Shown here in pieces: positions 25,889 through 34,273 of a DNA stretch of 46,511 bases (position 1 is the first letter of the stretch; the number at the start of each line of letters is the position of its first letter). Both the position numbers and the translations under genes were made by a program. A model generated the notes under the pieces. It saw nothing but the letters and a program-made list of their open reading frames with translations, had not been told where the DNA came from and ran no database searches. This DNA is from Clostridia bacterium (GTDB taxonomy: Bacteria > Bacillota > Clostridia > Christensenellales > Aristaeellaceae), in NCBI GenBank assembly GCA_017410455.1, contig JAFQQT010000003.1, positions 1-46,511 on the forward strand. Direction: 5' to 3'.

Positions 25889-25917
25889 TTGCAAACCTGC
25901 TGGTGATATGGTACAAT
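25889..25917 (+). promoter_or_regulatory. Promoter of the zinc-ribbon/SPFH-like gene
   Basis: -35 TTGCAA (25889-25894), 17-base spacer, -10 TACAAT (25912-25917). Confidence 0.82.
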
Positions 25918-25978
25918 GGAACCACATTTTCCCGTGGATACAGAACAACAAACGATTCGGAATAAGGAGTGTTGAACA

Positions 25979-28756
25979 ATGGCTGAAAAGCGTATGGTGG
26001 CATGTGATTCCTGTGGTGCGTTTCACGAGTTCGTCAAGGGCTTTACCGGTTGGGGCAAGGTGACCTGCGAATGCAGCCACAAGTACGGCTACAATGGTAA
26101 TGGCCAGAAGCTGAACTGCAAGTGCTGCAAGATGCCCGTGTACTTCACCAGCACCCACGACGATACCTGCCCGCACTGCGGCAAGCCCCTGGATGGCGAG
26201 CCGGAACCGGTGCGCATGGTGGGCTGCCCCGGCTGTACCATCCCGCTGGAGTGGGAGAAGGGCAAGCAGCTGACCTGCCCGCACTGCAGCTGCTGCTTTG
26301 ACCCGGAGACGCTCCTGGTCATCGAGAAGGCCATCACCAGCAACAATGCCGCAGACATCCGCATGCCCGCCGGCATGAAGCCCGATCGGCTCATCTGCAA
26401 GCATCCGCTCACCCGGGCGCCCATCAACAGCCGCGTGATTGCCGAGCCGGGCTACAAGGCCGTGCTGATGCAGGGTTCGACCATGGTCGGCCTGGTGGAT
26501 GGCCGCAGCCTGCTGCTGTCGGAGACCTCCCTGAAGGATGACGCCGCGGATTACGACGGCGCCTCGGCTCCCATCGTCGATGTGTCGGTGTACTACGTGC
26601 GCGAGACGATCGGCCAGCGCATCGCCTGGGGCGATTCGGTCACCCTGACGGATGGCTACGGCGTTACCACCGACTACGGCGTTTCCGGCGACATCGATAT
26701 TGATCAGATCATCGACCCGGCGGCGTTCATGCGCACCTTCGGCTTCGATGGCGACAGCGTGCTGCGCACCCGCTTCGGCATGACCGGCGGCGATGGCCAG
26801 CCCGGCGATTTCGCCCTGAAGGTTCGCGAGTGCTTCCGCACCATCCTGCAGCGCGCGATGGAGCGCGTCCGCGACATCCACGACTACAGCTGCGAGGACA
26901 TCCTGAACCACCAGCCGGAGATCCGCAACGAGATGCTCAATCTGGGCAACAACGCCCTGGCTGAGTATGGCCTGTCCCTGGCCAACATCCGCGCCGAGTT
27001 CCGTCCGGGCAAGCCCCGCGAGTCCGACATCCTGGAGGTCCGCACCAGGGGCGCCTTCGACTGGCAGCTGGCCCGCGAAGTCAACGTTCACCCCTGGGAT
27101 GATCCGGAGGCCGAGGTTGGCCTGCGCCTGAAGGGCACCTTCCGCCTGGATGTGCTGGATCTGCCCACCTTCCGCCGCTGCCGCGAGGCCAACGAATGGC
27201 GCAATCCCGCCAGGTCCGAGGCCGAGGTGCGCATGGACATCGCAAGCTTCGTGTCTGCGCGCCTGCAGGGCCGCTTCCTGGCAGATATCCAGCAGCTGCT
27301 GGACACCGTCAAGTGCCCCGTCACCTCTCTGGAGGGCTTCGCCGGCAGCCTGCAGACCAAGGCTGAAGTGCAGCTGAACCAGGAGGATGGCTTCTTCCAG
27401 AGCCGTGGCCTGCGCCTGCGCGACATCACCCTGTCCATCGAGATGGGCACCAAGAGCGAGGCGTACATTGCCCGCGAGACCGTCGCCCGCGCCGTCCGTA
27501 ATGCCAACACGGACATGCAGCTGGACGACATCAAAACCGCGCAGTACAGCCACGCCCAGCAGAACATCCGCACCCGCAGCGATGTGGACACGGACACCGC
27601 CGTGCACGCCATCGACCAGAAGTCCCGCGTGGAAGCTGCGCAGCACAAGGCGGATATGGAGCGGGCCCAGCGCGCGGAAGAGATGGAGCGCATGCGCCGC
27701 CAGTTCGGCTATGACGCATGGCTGGAGAAGCAGCGCGTGCTCCGCGAGCAGGAGGAGGCCGACTACGAGCGTGCCCGCCGTGCCCGCATGGCCCGCCAGG
27801 AAGAGGAACTCTCCCAGGTGGAGCAGGAAGAGCGCCTGTTCGCCGTTGCGCAGAGGATCGAATCCTCCAAGCTCAGCTGGCGTGAGAAGCTGGATGCGTA
27901 CGCCCGTCTGCAGCGCGGCGTGCAGTTCCGCGACATGATGGACGAGAAGCAGGCCGCCACCGAGGCGCAGCTGCGCGAGGAGCGCATGCGCAGCCAGCTG
28001 GCCGCTGACGACCAGCGCGTGATGATGGAGCTGAAGCATCAGGAAGAGATGCTCGACGACGAGCTGTACCAGCAGCGCTTCAGCCGCGAGCTGGAGCTGC
28101 GCCGCCAGCGCGCCGCCGAGGAGGCAATGCTGCTCAAGGCCGAGTACGAGCGCGAGCGCGCCGCCGCGGCTGACGAGGAGAAGCGCGCCCAGGCCCGCGA
28201 GGAGATCGAGACCCTCCGCCTGATGCTGGAGTACCTGGTCAAGAACGGCGAGCATCAGGTGACCGCCGAAGCGCTGCGCCATGCCCAGACCCAGGCCCAG
28301 GCCGACTGGGAGCGCGAGCACCGCGCCGAGGAGCTGAAGGCTGCCCAGGCGCGCCACGAGCAGCAGCTCAAGGACGAGCGTGCCATGCACGACCGCGCCA
28401 TCAAGCTGGTGCAGGAGATGTCCGCCCTGCGCGATGAGGCCCATGCCAAGAGCGCGCAGCCCGGCCAGCCCGCCGTGGACCTCACCGAACTGCAGGCCGC
28501 CATCACCCAGCTCAACGGCGTCTGTGCCTCCCTCAAGGGTGGCAGCGCCCCCGCCGCGCCCGCAGCCAATCCCATGAAGGAGTGGTTCAACGGCGTGGTG
28601 GCCCAGGCGCCCAAGGCCGCTGCGGCCCGCCCCGCGGTCAATGTGCCCAACCCCGCGTTCAACATGGGCGGCAGCAGCCTCATCGTCTGCGGCAACTGCA
28701 AACGGCCCTTCAACCGCAATGACTTCATGTGCCCTCACTGCGGCTGGAAGCAGTAA
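25979..28756 (+). CDS. Zinc-ribbon, SPFH-like, coiled-coil protein
   Basis: 925 residues. Three zinc ribbons stand at the N-terminus (C9/C12-C30/C32, C47/C50-C64/C67, C83/C86-C100/C103). Residues about 150-500 look like an SPFH/band 7-type region (YKAVLMQGSTMVGLVDGR start, similar to YdjI-type proteins), possibly duplicated. A long charged coiled coil (about 520-790) rich in Arg/Glu/Gln follows, then an Ala/Pro linker and a last ribbon (C904/C907-C918/C921). No membrane segment is seen, unlike most SPFH proteins. It probably forms a large oligomeric scaffold. AAGGAG is nine bases before the ATG. Its ribbons resemble those of the convergent TIR gene and the small zinc-ribbon gene. Confidence 0.7.
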   Translation: MAEKRMVACDSCGAFHEFVKGFTGWGKVTCECSHKYGYNGNGQKLNCKCCKMPVYFTSTHDDTCPHCGKPLDGEPEPVRMVGCPGCTIPLEWEKGKQLTCPHCSCCFDPETLLVIEKAITSNNAADIRMPAGMKPDRLICKHPLTRAPINSRVIAEPGYKAVLMQGSTMVGLVDGRSLLLSETSLKDDAADYDGASAPIVDVSVYYVRETIGQRIAWGDSVTLTDGYGVTTDYGVSGDIDIDQIIDPAAFMRTFGFDGDSVLRTRFGMTGGDGQPGDFALKVRECFRTILQRAMERVRDIHDYSCEDILNHQPEIRNEMLNLGNNALAEYGLSLANIRAEFRPGKPRESDILEVRTRGAFDWQLAREVNVHPWDDPEAEVGLRLKGTFRLDVLDLPTFRRCREANEWRNPARSEAEVRMDIASFVSARLQGRFLADIQQLLDTVKCPVTSLEGFAGSLQTKAEVQLNQEDGFFQSRGLRLRDITLSIEMGTKSEAYIARETVARAVRNANTDMQLDDIKTAQYSHAQQNIRTRSDVDTDTAVHAIDQKSRVEAAQHKADMERAQRAEEMERMRRQFGYDAWLEKQRVLREQEEADYERARRARMARQEEELSQVEQEERLFAVAQRIESSKLSWREKLDAYARLQRGVQFRDMMDEKQAATEAQLREERMRSQLAADDQRVMMELKHQEEMLDDELYQQRFSRELELRRQRAAEEAMLLKAEYERERAAAADEEKRAQAREEIETLRLMLEYLVKNGEHQVTAEALRHAQTQAQADWEREHRAEELKAAQARHEQQLKDERAMHDRAIKLVQEMSALRDEAHAKSAQPGQPAVDLTELQAAITQLNGVCASLKGGSAPAAPAANPMKEWFNGVVAQAPKAAAARPAVNVPNPAFNMGGSSLIVCGNCKRPFNRNDFMCPHCGWKQ

Positions 28757-28793
28757 GCGGCTGAACCCCGGAGCTGATCCCTGAGTTTCCGAC

Positions 28794-28830
28794 GTGCCAC
28801 GGCGTCTGCGAGGATGCCGTGGCACGCTTT
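28794..28830 (+). terminator. Hairpin after the SPFH-like gene
   Basis: GTGCCACGGCGT (28794-28805) pairs with ATGCCGTGGCAC (28814-28825). The T tract after it is short. Confidence 0.65.
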
Positions 28831-28841
28831 GTCCCCATAGA

Positions 28842-28878
28842 AAAACGCCTCCGACACGTGCTGTGCCGGGGGCGTTTT
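28842..28878 (-). terminator. Terminator of the TIR/zinc-ribbon operon
   Basis: AAAACGCCTCCG (28842-28853) pairs with CGGGGGCGTTTT (28867-28878). Read on the - strand it ends in TTTTT, just after the stop of the small zinc-ribbon gene; it can also work in the + direction. Confidence 0.85.
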
Positions 28879-28890
28879 GGTGATGCTGCC

Positions 28891-29325
28891 TTACAGGTCG
28901 AAGTCCAGATCGATATCGAAGTCATTGCGCTCTTCCGGCAGCTCGGGCATGGTGTTGAGCTTGCCGCAGGCGGGGCAGGTGATGACGCGCTGCTTGCCGC
29001 GGATGGGCAGCTCCCAATGGCAGGCGATGCAGTTGAACTTGCGCTCCGCAGCGGCGTTGAAGAACGTGGGGGGCAGGGGTGTGCCGCAAGCCGCGCAGAA
29101 GAAGGAGCCATCCTCCGCCCGGTTGAAGGTCTGGCTGCCGCAGGTCGCGCAGGTGGCAATGGGGAAGCGCGGCTGCGGGGCGGCCATGGGGGTGTTCTCA
29201 CCTGCGGGTGGGAAATTCTTCCTGTTGCAGCGCGGACAGATGACCACCGACAGCAACGACGTGAAATGGATCGGGCCGCCACAGGCGTGGCAGGAGCAAT
29301 ACGTGGGGTATGAGAAATCCATCAT
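28891..29325 (-). CDS. Small triple zinc-ribbon protein with acidic tail
   Basis: 144 residues from the ATG at 29325, nine bases after GGAGG. Three CxxC...CxxC ribbons: C12/C15-C30/C33, C59/C62-C77/C80, C99/C102-C117/C120; the tail is DFDIDLDFDL. The upstream in-frame region (to 29721) has no ribosome binding site. It starts 16 bases after the TIR gene stop, so the two are one operon. The ribbons resemble those of the SPFH-like protein; function is unknown, and protein-protein or nucleic acid binding is likely. Confidence 0.75.
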   Translation of the reverse strand: MMDFSYPTYCSCHACGGPIHFTSLLSVVICPRCNRKNFPPAGENTPMAAPQPRFPIATCATCGSQTFNRAEDGSFFCAACGTPLPPTFFNAAAERKFNCIACHWELPIRGKQRVITCPACGKLNTMPELPEERNDFDIDLDFDL

Positions 29326-29341
29326 GATGGATGACCTCCAT

Positions 29342-32227
29342 TCATTTGTCGCTGGGGCAGGGCCGGTGGGAAATGATGTTGAAGGTGGGATTGCCCAGCC
29401 ATGACCAGTGCACCTCGACCTCGGTGACATAGTTGGCCTGGGCATTGAAGCGGAAGCACTGATAATCGTCGGCCGTGTGGGCGGTGATGACGCAGTCGTC
29501 CACCACGCGGAGCGTGACGGGTTTGCCGTCGCCCAGGAGCTTTGCGGTATGCTTGCCATCGACCCGCAGGTTGATGGGGAATTTGGTCCCCAGGAGATCC
29601 TTGCGGCGCACGAAGGTGATGCTGCCTCTGGCGGAGGCAACGCGCTGGGCCTCGGCCTCCCGGAGCCGTCTGCGCTTCTGCCCGGCGAGGAATTCCCGGT
29701 GCTGCGCCTGGAGGCTCTCAAGCTCCCTCTTCAGGTCGGGGTCGGCATAGTCCAGGGCATTGCGCCAGGCCTGCTGCTCCTCGAAAGGCTCCGGACAGGT
29801 GGCGAGTTTCCCGGGATCCTCCAGCTTCATTTTGGCCAGCAGCCAGAGCAGCCACAGCTTGCCATCCTTGGGATGTTCGGTCAGCAGGGAGTTGGCGAGC
29901 TCATCGGCTCGGCCCCACTGCTGTTGCTCCAGCGGCTGAAGAATGCGGGCGAGTTTGGCCTTGCGGTCTTCCTCATCGCGCTTGCGCTTCTGTTCGGCGA
30001 GGAACGCCTGGTGATGCGCCTGGAGGCTCTCAAGCTCCCTCTTCAGGTCGGGGTCGGCATAGTCCAGGGCGTTGCGCCAGGCTTTCAGATCCTCGAAGAG
30101 CTCCGGACAGGTGGCGAGCTGCACGGGATCCTCCAGCTTCAGGCTGGCCAGCAGCCAGAGCAGCCACATCTGGCCATCCTTGAGATGTCCGGTCAGCAGG
30201 GAGCTGGCTTCTTCTTTGGCCTGATCCCACTGCTGCTGCTCCAACATCCGATAAATGCGGTCGAGGGTGGCCTTGCGTTTTTCCTCCCTGCGCTGTGCTG
30301 CGGCGAGTGCGATCACCTCGGCGCGGTGCCGCTCCATGTGTGCGGCGTGTTTTTCGGCGAGGTCCTCCAGCGCCGCGCGGAGTTCAGGGGAGGCCAGCTG
30401 CAGGGCTTTGCGCCAGTGCTCGTCTTTCTCGAAATCAGCGCAGGTTTCGGCGAGCGCTTCCTGGTTGTTCAGGCGCAGCCCGCACAGCAGCTGCAGCAGG
30501 TGCACCTCGCCGCTGGGGCTGATCTGCAGCGCGCCGGCGATGTGCTCCTGCGCTTTGTTCCAGTGCCCGCGGGCCAGGCGCGACTTTGCCTCGCTGATGT
30601 GGTGGCGCAGGGTATTGGCGGTCACTTCCTGCAGGTGCGTGGCGCGGCGGGCGACGATGTCCTCGATTTCCGGCGTGGGGAGCTCCAGGGCCTTGCGCCA
30701 CAGCTCGTTTTCCTCAAAGGGGGTATTGCAGGTGATCAGGTACTCCGGTTCCGCCAGGCGCAGCTGCCAGAGCAGCTGCAGCAGGTAAGCCTCGCCGGTC
30801 TGGCAGATGGCCTGCGCATTGGTGATGTGGTCGTAGGCGATGTTCCAGTGGCCCCGGGCCAGCCGCGCCCTCGCCTGGGCGAGTTGGGCGCTGCTCGCTT
30901 CGAGCAGCTTGCGCCGGTGTTCCTGCTCCTGGCGATGGCGTTTATCAGCTTCACGGCGGGTGGCCTCCTCGGCGGCGCGGGCCATGCGTTTGCTGATGGT
31001 GGCAGTGACGTCACGCAGCTCCCGGGCCAGCGCATCATCCGCAAAGCGCAGGGCCTTGCGGTAGTTCGGGTCGCTGTCGAGGGGCTTGGGCACTTCGGCC
31101 AGCAGTTCCTGCCGCGTCACGTGCAGGGTGACCATCAGCTTGCCCAGGTAGGCGCGGGCGCACTCGGGGTTGGCGTCCAGCACCTTTTCGCAGTACTCGT
31201 CCGCCCGGTCCCAGTCCGCATCCTCCAGGAAGAGGAAGGCGCGGCGCAGCAGGGGATCGGTGGCGGGCGCGGCGACAGGAGCCTCGGCGGCAGGGGTGGC
31301 AGCTTCGCTGCGGTGGAGACGCTCGTCCAGCCTGTGGCGGAGGTCATCCAGCGCAGTCAGCGTGTTCATGTGCAACCCCTCCAGGCTGCGGCGGATGAAG
31401 GCTTCCGGCAGGATGCAGGGGTCGCAGCCGTCATAGAGCAGGGGGATCAGGCAGCAATCCTCGCGGGCGTCCACGCGCTCCAGATACCGGGACCACTCGC
31501 TGTGTACCCAGGAGGTGGTCAGATAAGCAGGCTCGGCGGCGACGACGAGCATCACCCGGGCGGACTGCAGGGCATGGAAGATCTGCGCCTCGTAGTTCGC
31601 GCCGGCAGCCCGGCGCAGGGTGTTGTGGGCGAAGAAGACGCTGTAGCCCGCGTCGCGCAGGGCGATGTAAAGGTCACGGGCGTGGTCGAACTCGCGGGTG
31701 TGGGCGGTGCTGTCGCCACCGGGGATGCTGGCCTTGTAGCAGAGGAAGACATCCCATGTGTCGCGGCGGGTCTCGGCGACGAGCACCTCCTGCTGGATGC
31801 GGGAGATGTATTCGGCGTCCTGCTCATACTGAGCGCGCACGTCGCCTTCAGCCCGGGCGATGGCCAGGCGGACGTCGTGATCCTCGGTGAAGGGCTTGCG
31901 GTTGAAGAAGTGAATGATGGGCAGGAGCGCATCGGTCTTGCTGTCGTGGACGTATTCCACGCCATACTTGCAGCGCGCAAGGCCCCAGAGCGCCTCGGCT
32001 TCATCCGGATGGTCGCGCAGCACGCGCTGATAGTTCACCGCAGCGTTGGCGTAGTCCTGATTGGCGCACTGCTGATGGGCCCGGCGCAAATCCACCAGGG
32101 CCTGCGCTGTTGCGCGGGGGCGGCTGTGGGGCGTGCTGCAGGCCGGGCAGGGGAAGAGCAGCTTCCCGGCGGGCAGGATGAACTCCCATGCGCATTTCTT
32201 GCACACGAGGGTGATGGCTTCGGACAT
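29342..32227 (-). CDS. Zinc-ribbon/TPR/TIR-domain protein with long repeat region
   Basis: 961 residues. Order of domains: a zinc ribbon (C9/C12, C27/C30); a TPR-like pair (about 43-90); a TIR domain (about 157-290) with WDVFLCYKAS, an FDHARDLYIALRDAGYSVFF helix-strand and NYEAQIFHAL, where E213 fits the catalytic Glu of NAD-cleaving TIRs, then SEWSRYL; a region of helical repeats of about 100 residues (about 325-880); and a beta-rich C-terminal domain. Bacterial TIR proteins often cleave NAD+ or make cyclic ADP-ribose signals in phage defence. Enzyme activity here is inferred. AGGAG is nine bases before the ATG; promoter at 32289-32317. Confidence 0.82.
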   Translation of the reverse strand: MSEAITLVCKKCAWEFILPAGKLLFPCPACSTPHSRPRATAQALVDLRRAHQQCANQDYANAAVNYQRVLRDHPDEAEALWGLARCKYGVEYVHDSKTDALLPIIHFFNRKPFTEDHDVRLAIARAEGDVRAQYEQDAEYISRIQQEVLVAETRRDTWDVFLCYKASIPGGDSTAHTREFDHARDLYIALRDAGYSVFFAHNTLRRAAGANYEAQIFHALQSARVMLVVAAEPAYLTTSWVHSEWSRYLERVDAREDCCLIPLLYDGCDPCILPEAFIRRSLEGLHMNTLTALDDLRHRLDERLHRSEAATPAAEAPVAAPATDPLLRRAFLFLEDADWDRADEYCEKVLDANPECARAYLGKLMVTLHVTRQELLAEVPKPLDSDPNYRKALRFADDALARELRDVTATISKRMARAAEEATRREADKRHRQEQEHRRKLLEASSAQLAQARARLARGHWNIAYDHITNAQAICQTGEAYLLQLLWQLRLAEPEYLITCNTPFEENELWRKALELPTPEIEDIVARRATHLQEVTANTLRHHISEAKSRLARGHWNKAQEHIAGALQISPSGEVHLLQLLCGLRLNNQEALAETCADFEKDEHWRKALQLASPELRAALEDLAEKHAAHMERHRAEVIALAAAQRREEKRKATLDRIYRMLEQQQWDQAKEEASSLLTGHLKDGQMWLLWLLASLKLEDPVQLATCPELFEDLKAWRNALDYADPDLKRELESLQAHHQAFLAEQKRKRDEEDRKAKLARILQPLEQQQWGRADELANSLLTEHPKDGKLWLLWLLAKMKLEDPGKLATCPEPFEEQQAWRNALDYADPDLKRELESLQAQHREFLAGQKRRRLREAEAQRVASARGSITFVRRKDLLGTKFPINLRVDGKHTAKLLGDGKPVTLRVVDDCVITAHTADDYQCFRFNAQANYVTEVEVHWSWLGNPTFNIISHRPCPSDK
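29703..30085 (-). repeat. Recent tandem duplication inside the TIR gene
   Basis: A stretch of about 70 bases beginning at 29703 recurs almost exactly at 30015, 312 bases away (104 codons). Both copies encode ALDYADPDLKRELESLQA followed by FLA and a basic stretch. Near-identity at DNA level points to a recent duplication of a repeat unit. Confidence 0.85.
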
Positions 32228-32288
32228 GGTGGCTGACTCCTTTGTGGTGCGATTTGGCTTGCGTGCAGGGAATCAATCCGTTCTATCC

Positions 32289-32317
32289 ATTATAGCACAG
32301 ATGCAGGGCTTTGTCTA
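32289..32317 (-). promoter_or_regulatory. Promoter of the TIR/zinc-ribbon operon
   Basis: On the - strand: -35 TAGACA (32317-32312), 17-base spacer, -10 TATAAT (32294-32289). Confidence 0.8.
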
Positions 32318-32362
32318 CTTCTTCCGCCATGCGGAGCGCGTTGGTGAAATCTGCGTGAAGGC

Positions 32363-32391
32363 TTGACGCGGCGGGAAAGACATAGTATCAT
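32363..32391 (+). promoter_or_regulatory. Promoter of the NusG-II/Gx transporter operon
   Basis: -35 TTGACG (32363-32368), 17-base spacer, -10 TATCAT (32386-32391). It excludes upstream ATG codons at 32363 and 32390 as starts of the next gene. Confidence 0.8.
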
Positions 32392-32434
32392 GATATATGT
32401 GAAACTATGTGCAGAACGGGAGGGCGGGGCGCAG

Positions 32435-32608
32435 ATGGAGAAGAAGCGCGAGATTGCGATGAACCTTGCGGTGGTCGCGGCGGTGGTGTTGCTGGCGCTG
32501 GCGGCGTTCCTGCTGCCCCGGCTGCTGCCGGCGCGGGACATCACCCCCAATGCCGGAACGATAGAGGATGCAGGCTTCGTGTTCACGCCTGACAGTCCTG
32601 CGGAGTGA
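32435..32608 (+). CDS. Small single-span membrane protein
   Basis: 57 residues from the ATG at 32435, with a G-rich ribosome binding site (GGAGGGCGGGG). A basic start (MEKKREIAMN) is followed by one hydrophobic helix (about 11-30) and an extracytoplasmic tail with TPNAGTIEDAG. No family recognised. It is the first gene of the operon with the NusG-II protein and Gx transporter; its stop is followed directly by the ribosome binding site of the next gene. Confidence 0.6.
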   Translation: MEKKREIAMNLAVVAAVVLLALAAFLLPRLLPARDITPNAGTIEDAGFVFTPDSPAE

Positions 32609-32632
32609 GTGATGATGAGGAGGACGCGTTGT

Positions 32633-33136
32633 ATGAAGAAGATGATCGCGGCACTTTGCGTGCTGATTTGCCTGCTGGCCGGAGGCTGTGACCTGACGGA
32701 GGAGACTGTGCAGCCCCCGGAGGCCGCCACGACGGAAACGACCGGGCAGCCCCAGGAGGCAGGAACGGCGGAGACGACCACGCAGGCTCCGGAGGCCGTC
32801 ACGACGGGAGCAGTCGAAGCGGCGCCCGCCCGCGCCTACCTGCTGGTGACGGTGGCGAACAATGTCTATGAGCCGATCCCCCTGACCGAGCCGGGGCGCT
32901 ACACCGTCCGCCGGGGCGATTACGTCAACGTCATCGAGGTGACGGAGGACAGCGTGTGCATGGCGGAATCCACCTGCGACAATCAGGACTGCGTCCTTCA
33001 GGGCACGGTGACGCTGGAGAACAAGGACTCCCGTGTGCTGCAGAACATGATCCTCTGCCTGCCCAACGAGGTGATCCTGGAGCTGTACACCTACGAGGAG
33101 CTGAAGACGGTGCTGCCCGACTGGGAGGCGGAATGA
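32633..33136 (+). CDS. Secreted or lipid-anchored NusG domain II protein
   Basis: 167 residues from ATG 32633, nine bases after AGGAGG; an earlier ATG at 32609 has no ribosome binding site. The signal peptide ends LLAGGC, a slightly atypical lipobox. A Thr/Glu/Pro-rich linker follows, then a domain with STCDNQDCVLQG and MILCLPNEVILEL, the two signatures of the NusG_II (DUF1312) fold. Such proteins commonly precede a Gx transporter in Firmicutes. The function of the family is not established. Confidence 0.78.
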   Translation: MKKMIAALCVLICLLAGGCDLTEETVQPPEAATTETTGQPQEAGTAETTTQAPEAVTTGAVEAAPARAYLLVTVANNVYEPIPLTEPGRYTVRRGDYVNVIEVTEDSVCMAESTCDNQDCVLQGTVTLENKDSRVLQNMILCLPNEVILELYTYEELKTVLPDWEAE

Positions 33137-33639
33137 TGAGGAAGAAGCGCTTTGACACCCGGCGGGTGGCGCTGTGCGGGCTGCTGATGGCTGTGATGCT
33201 GATCCTGGGTTGGGTGGAAAAGCAGATCCCCCTGCCTCACGGCATCAAGCTGGGCCTGAGCAACAGCGTGCTGATCTTTGCGGTTTACATGCTGGACATC
33301 CCCACGGCCTTTGTGCTGATGATCTTCAAGGTGTTCCTGTCCAACCTGCTCTTCGGCAACCTGGGCACGACCTTCCTGATGGGTTTTGCGGGTGGCCTTG
33401 CTTCTCTGACGGCGATGGTGCTCATCTCCCGCATCAAGGGCATGCACCCGGTCACGGTCAGCATCGTGGGCGGCGTGTTCCACAATGTGGGGCAGGTGCT
33501 CATGGCCATGGTGCTGATGGAGAATGCGGTGATCCTCTCGATCCTGCCGTGGCTGATCCTCTCCGGCCTGTGCTTTGGTGCGCTGACGGGCGTGGTGGCC
33601 ACGATGACGATGAAGCACCTCAAACACATGCGATTCTGA
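33133..33639 (+). CDS. Gx transporter family membrane protein
   Basis: 168 residues from ATG 33133, which overlaps the previous stop as ATGA; the ATG at 33136 is equally possible (GGAGG seven bases away). Five to six hydrophobic segments; GIKLGLSNSVLIFA and the FKVFLSNLLFGNLGTTFLMGF stretch are typical of PF07456, often labelled heptaprenyl diphosphate synthase component I but now seen as an integral membrane, ECF-S-like protein. Substrate unknown. Coupled to the NusG-II gene. Confidence 0.82.
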   Translation: MMRKKRFDTRRVALCGLLMAVMLILGWVEKQIPLPHGIKLGLSNSVLIFAVYMLDIPTAFVLMIFKVFLSNLLFGNLGTTFLMGFAGGLASLTAMVLISRIKGMHPVTVSIVGGVFHNVGQVLMAMVLMENAVILSILPWLILSGLCFGALTGVVATMTMKHLKHMRF

Positions 33640-33646
33640 CAATGCA

Positions 33647-33678
33647 AAAACCGACCGGCTTGCGGGCTGGTCGGTTTT
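33647..33678. terminator. Bidirectional terminator
   Basis: AAAACCGACCGGC (33647-33659) pairs with GCTGGTCGGTTTT (33666-33678). It serves the Gx transporter operon on the + strand and the NUDIX gene on the - strand. Confidence 0.9.
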
Positions 33679-33684
33679 ATGTTT

Positions 33685-33720
33685 GAGGTACAATATGGGC
33701 AAAAGGGGTATAATATGGGA
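33685..33720. repeat. Short direct repeats left of the NUDIX gene
   Basis: Two units, GAGGTACAATATGGG (33685) and AGGGGTATAATATGGGA (33704), in the same orientation as two related units at 34274-34308. Confidence 0.6.
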
Positions 33721-33723
33721 GTA

Positions 33724-34254
33724 TCACTCCGGCCAGACAGCGTCCTCGGGCAGCTCCGAGTAGGTGAAGTGGAGCACTTCTTCGCGCCCGGACAGCAGGT
33801 GCGCGGCGACCTCCGGCGGGTAGACGGTCATGGTGGCCAGCTGCTCCAGGGGCATCCAGATAAACTCCAGGTCGAAGCGTTCGCCGCCGGCCTCATCGTA
33901 GCCGAAGAAGCGATCTGCAGCGGGAAGCTGGGTTTCGTCCACCGTGGCGAGGAAGTACAGCCCCACCTGATGGCAGTGGCGGGGCGAGCCATCAGCGCAG
34001 TGCCCCCAGTCGATGAACACCTCGCCCACGGCGGCCAGGCGGCCGATGGTTGCATTGGTGTGCAGCTCCTCGCGAAGCTCGCGGCGCAGGGTCTGGGCGG
34101 CGGTTTCGCCAAAGCAGGTGTGTCCGCCGGGGAAGGCGTAGTCCTGCGTGCCCACGGGGCATTGCAGCAGAACGCGCCCGTCCTGCACGATCAGCGCCGT
34201 CATCCGGCTGGAAAAGCGGGCGTTGCCGTGGTCAAAGAGAATGTCGCGGGGCAT
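33724..34254 (-). CDS. NUDIX hydrolase
   Basis: 176 residues from ATG 34254, seven bases after AGGAGG. The NUDIX box is complete: G44, E50, R58-E59-L60, E62-E63, with the helix TAAQTLRRELREEL. The family hydrolyses nucleoside diphosphates linked to another group; substrate unknown. It is downstream of the MazG-like gene on the same strand, and the 54-base gap between them holds two GGTATATAA repeats. Both may clear unwanted nucleotides. Confidence 0.88.
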   Translation of the reverse strand: MPRDILFDHGNARFSSRMTALIVQDGRVLLQCPVGTQDYAFPGGHTCFGETAAQTLRRELREELHTNATIGRLAAVGEVFIDWGHCADGSPRHCHQVGLYFLATVDETQLPAADRFFGYDEAGGERFDLEFIWMPLEQLATMTVYPPEVAAHLLSGREEVLHFTYSELPEDAVWPE

Positions 34255-34273
34255 GGGGCGGCCTCCTTTCAAA

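Noticed and set aside
29408-32236. 942-codon + strand frame opposite the TIR gene
   Set aside because: No ribosome binding site; the - strand has clear TIR and zinc-ribbon motifs plus promoter and start.
32363-32434. Longer start for the small membrane protein
   Set aside because: The codon lies within the promoter itself, before the -10 box.
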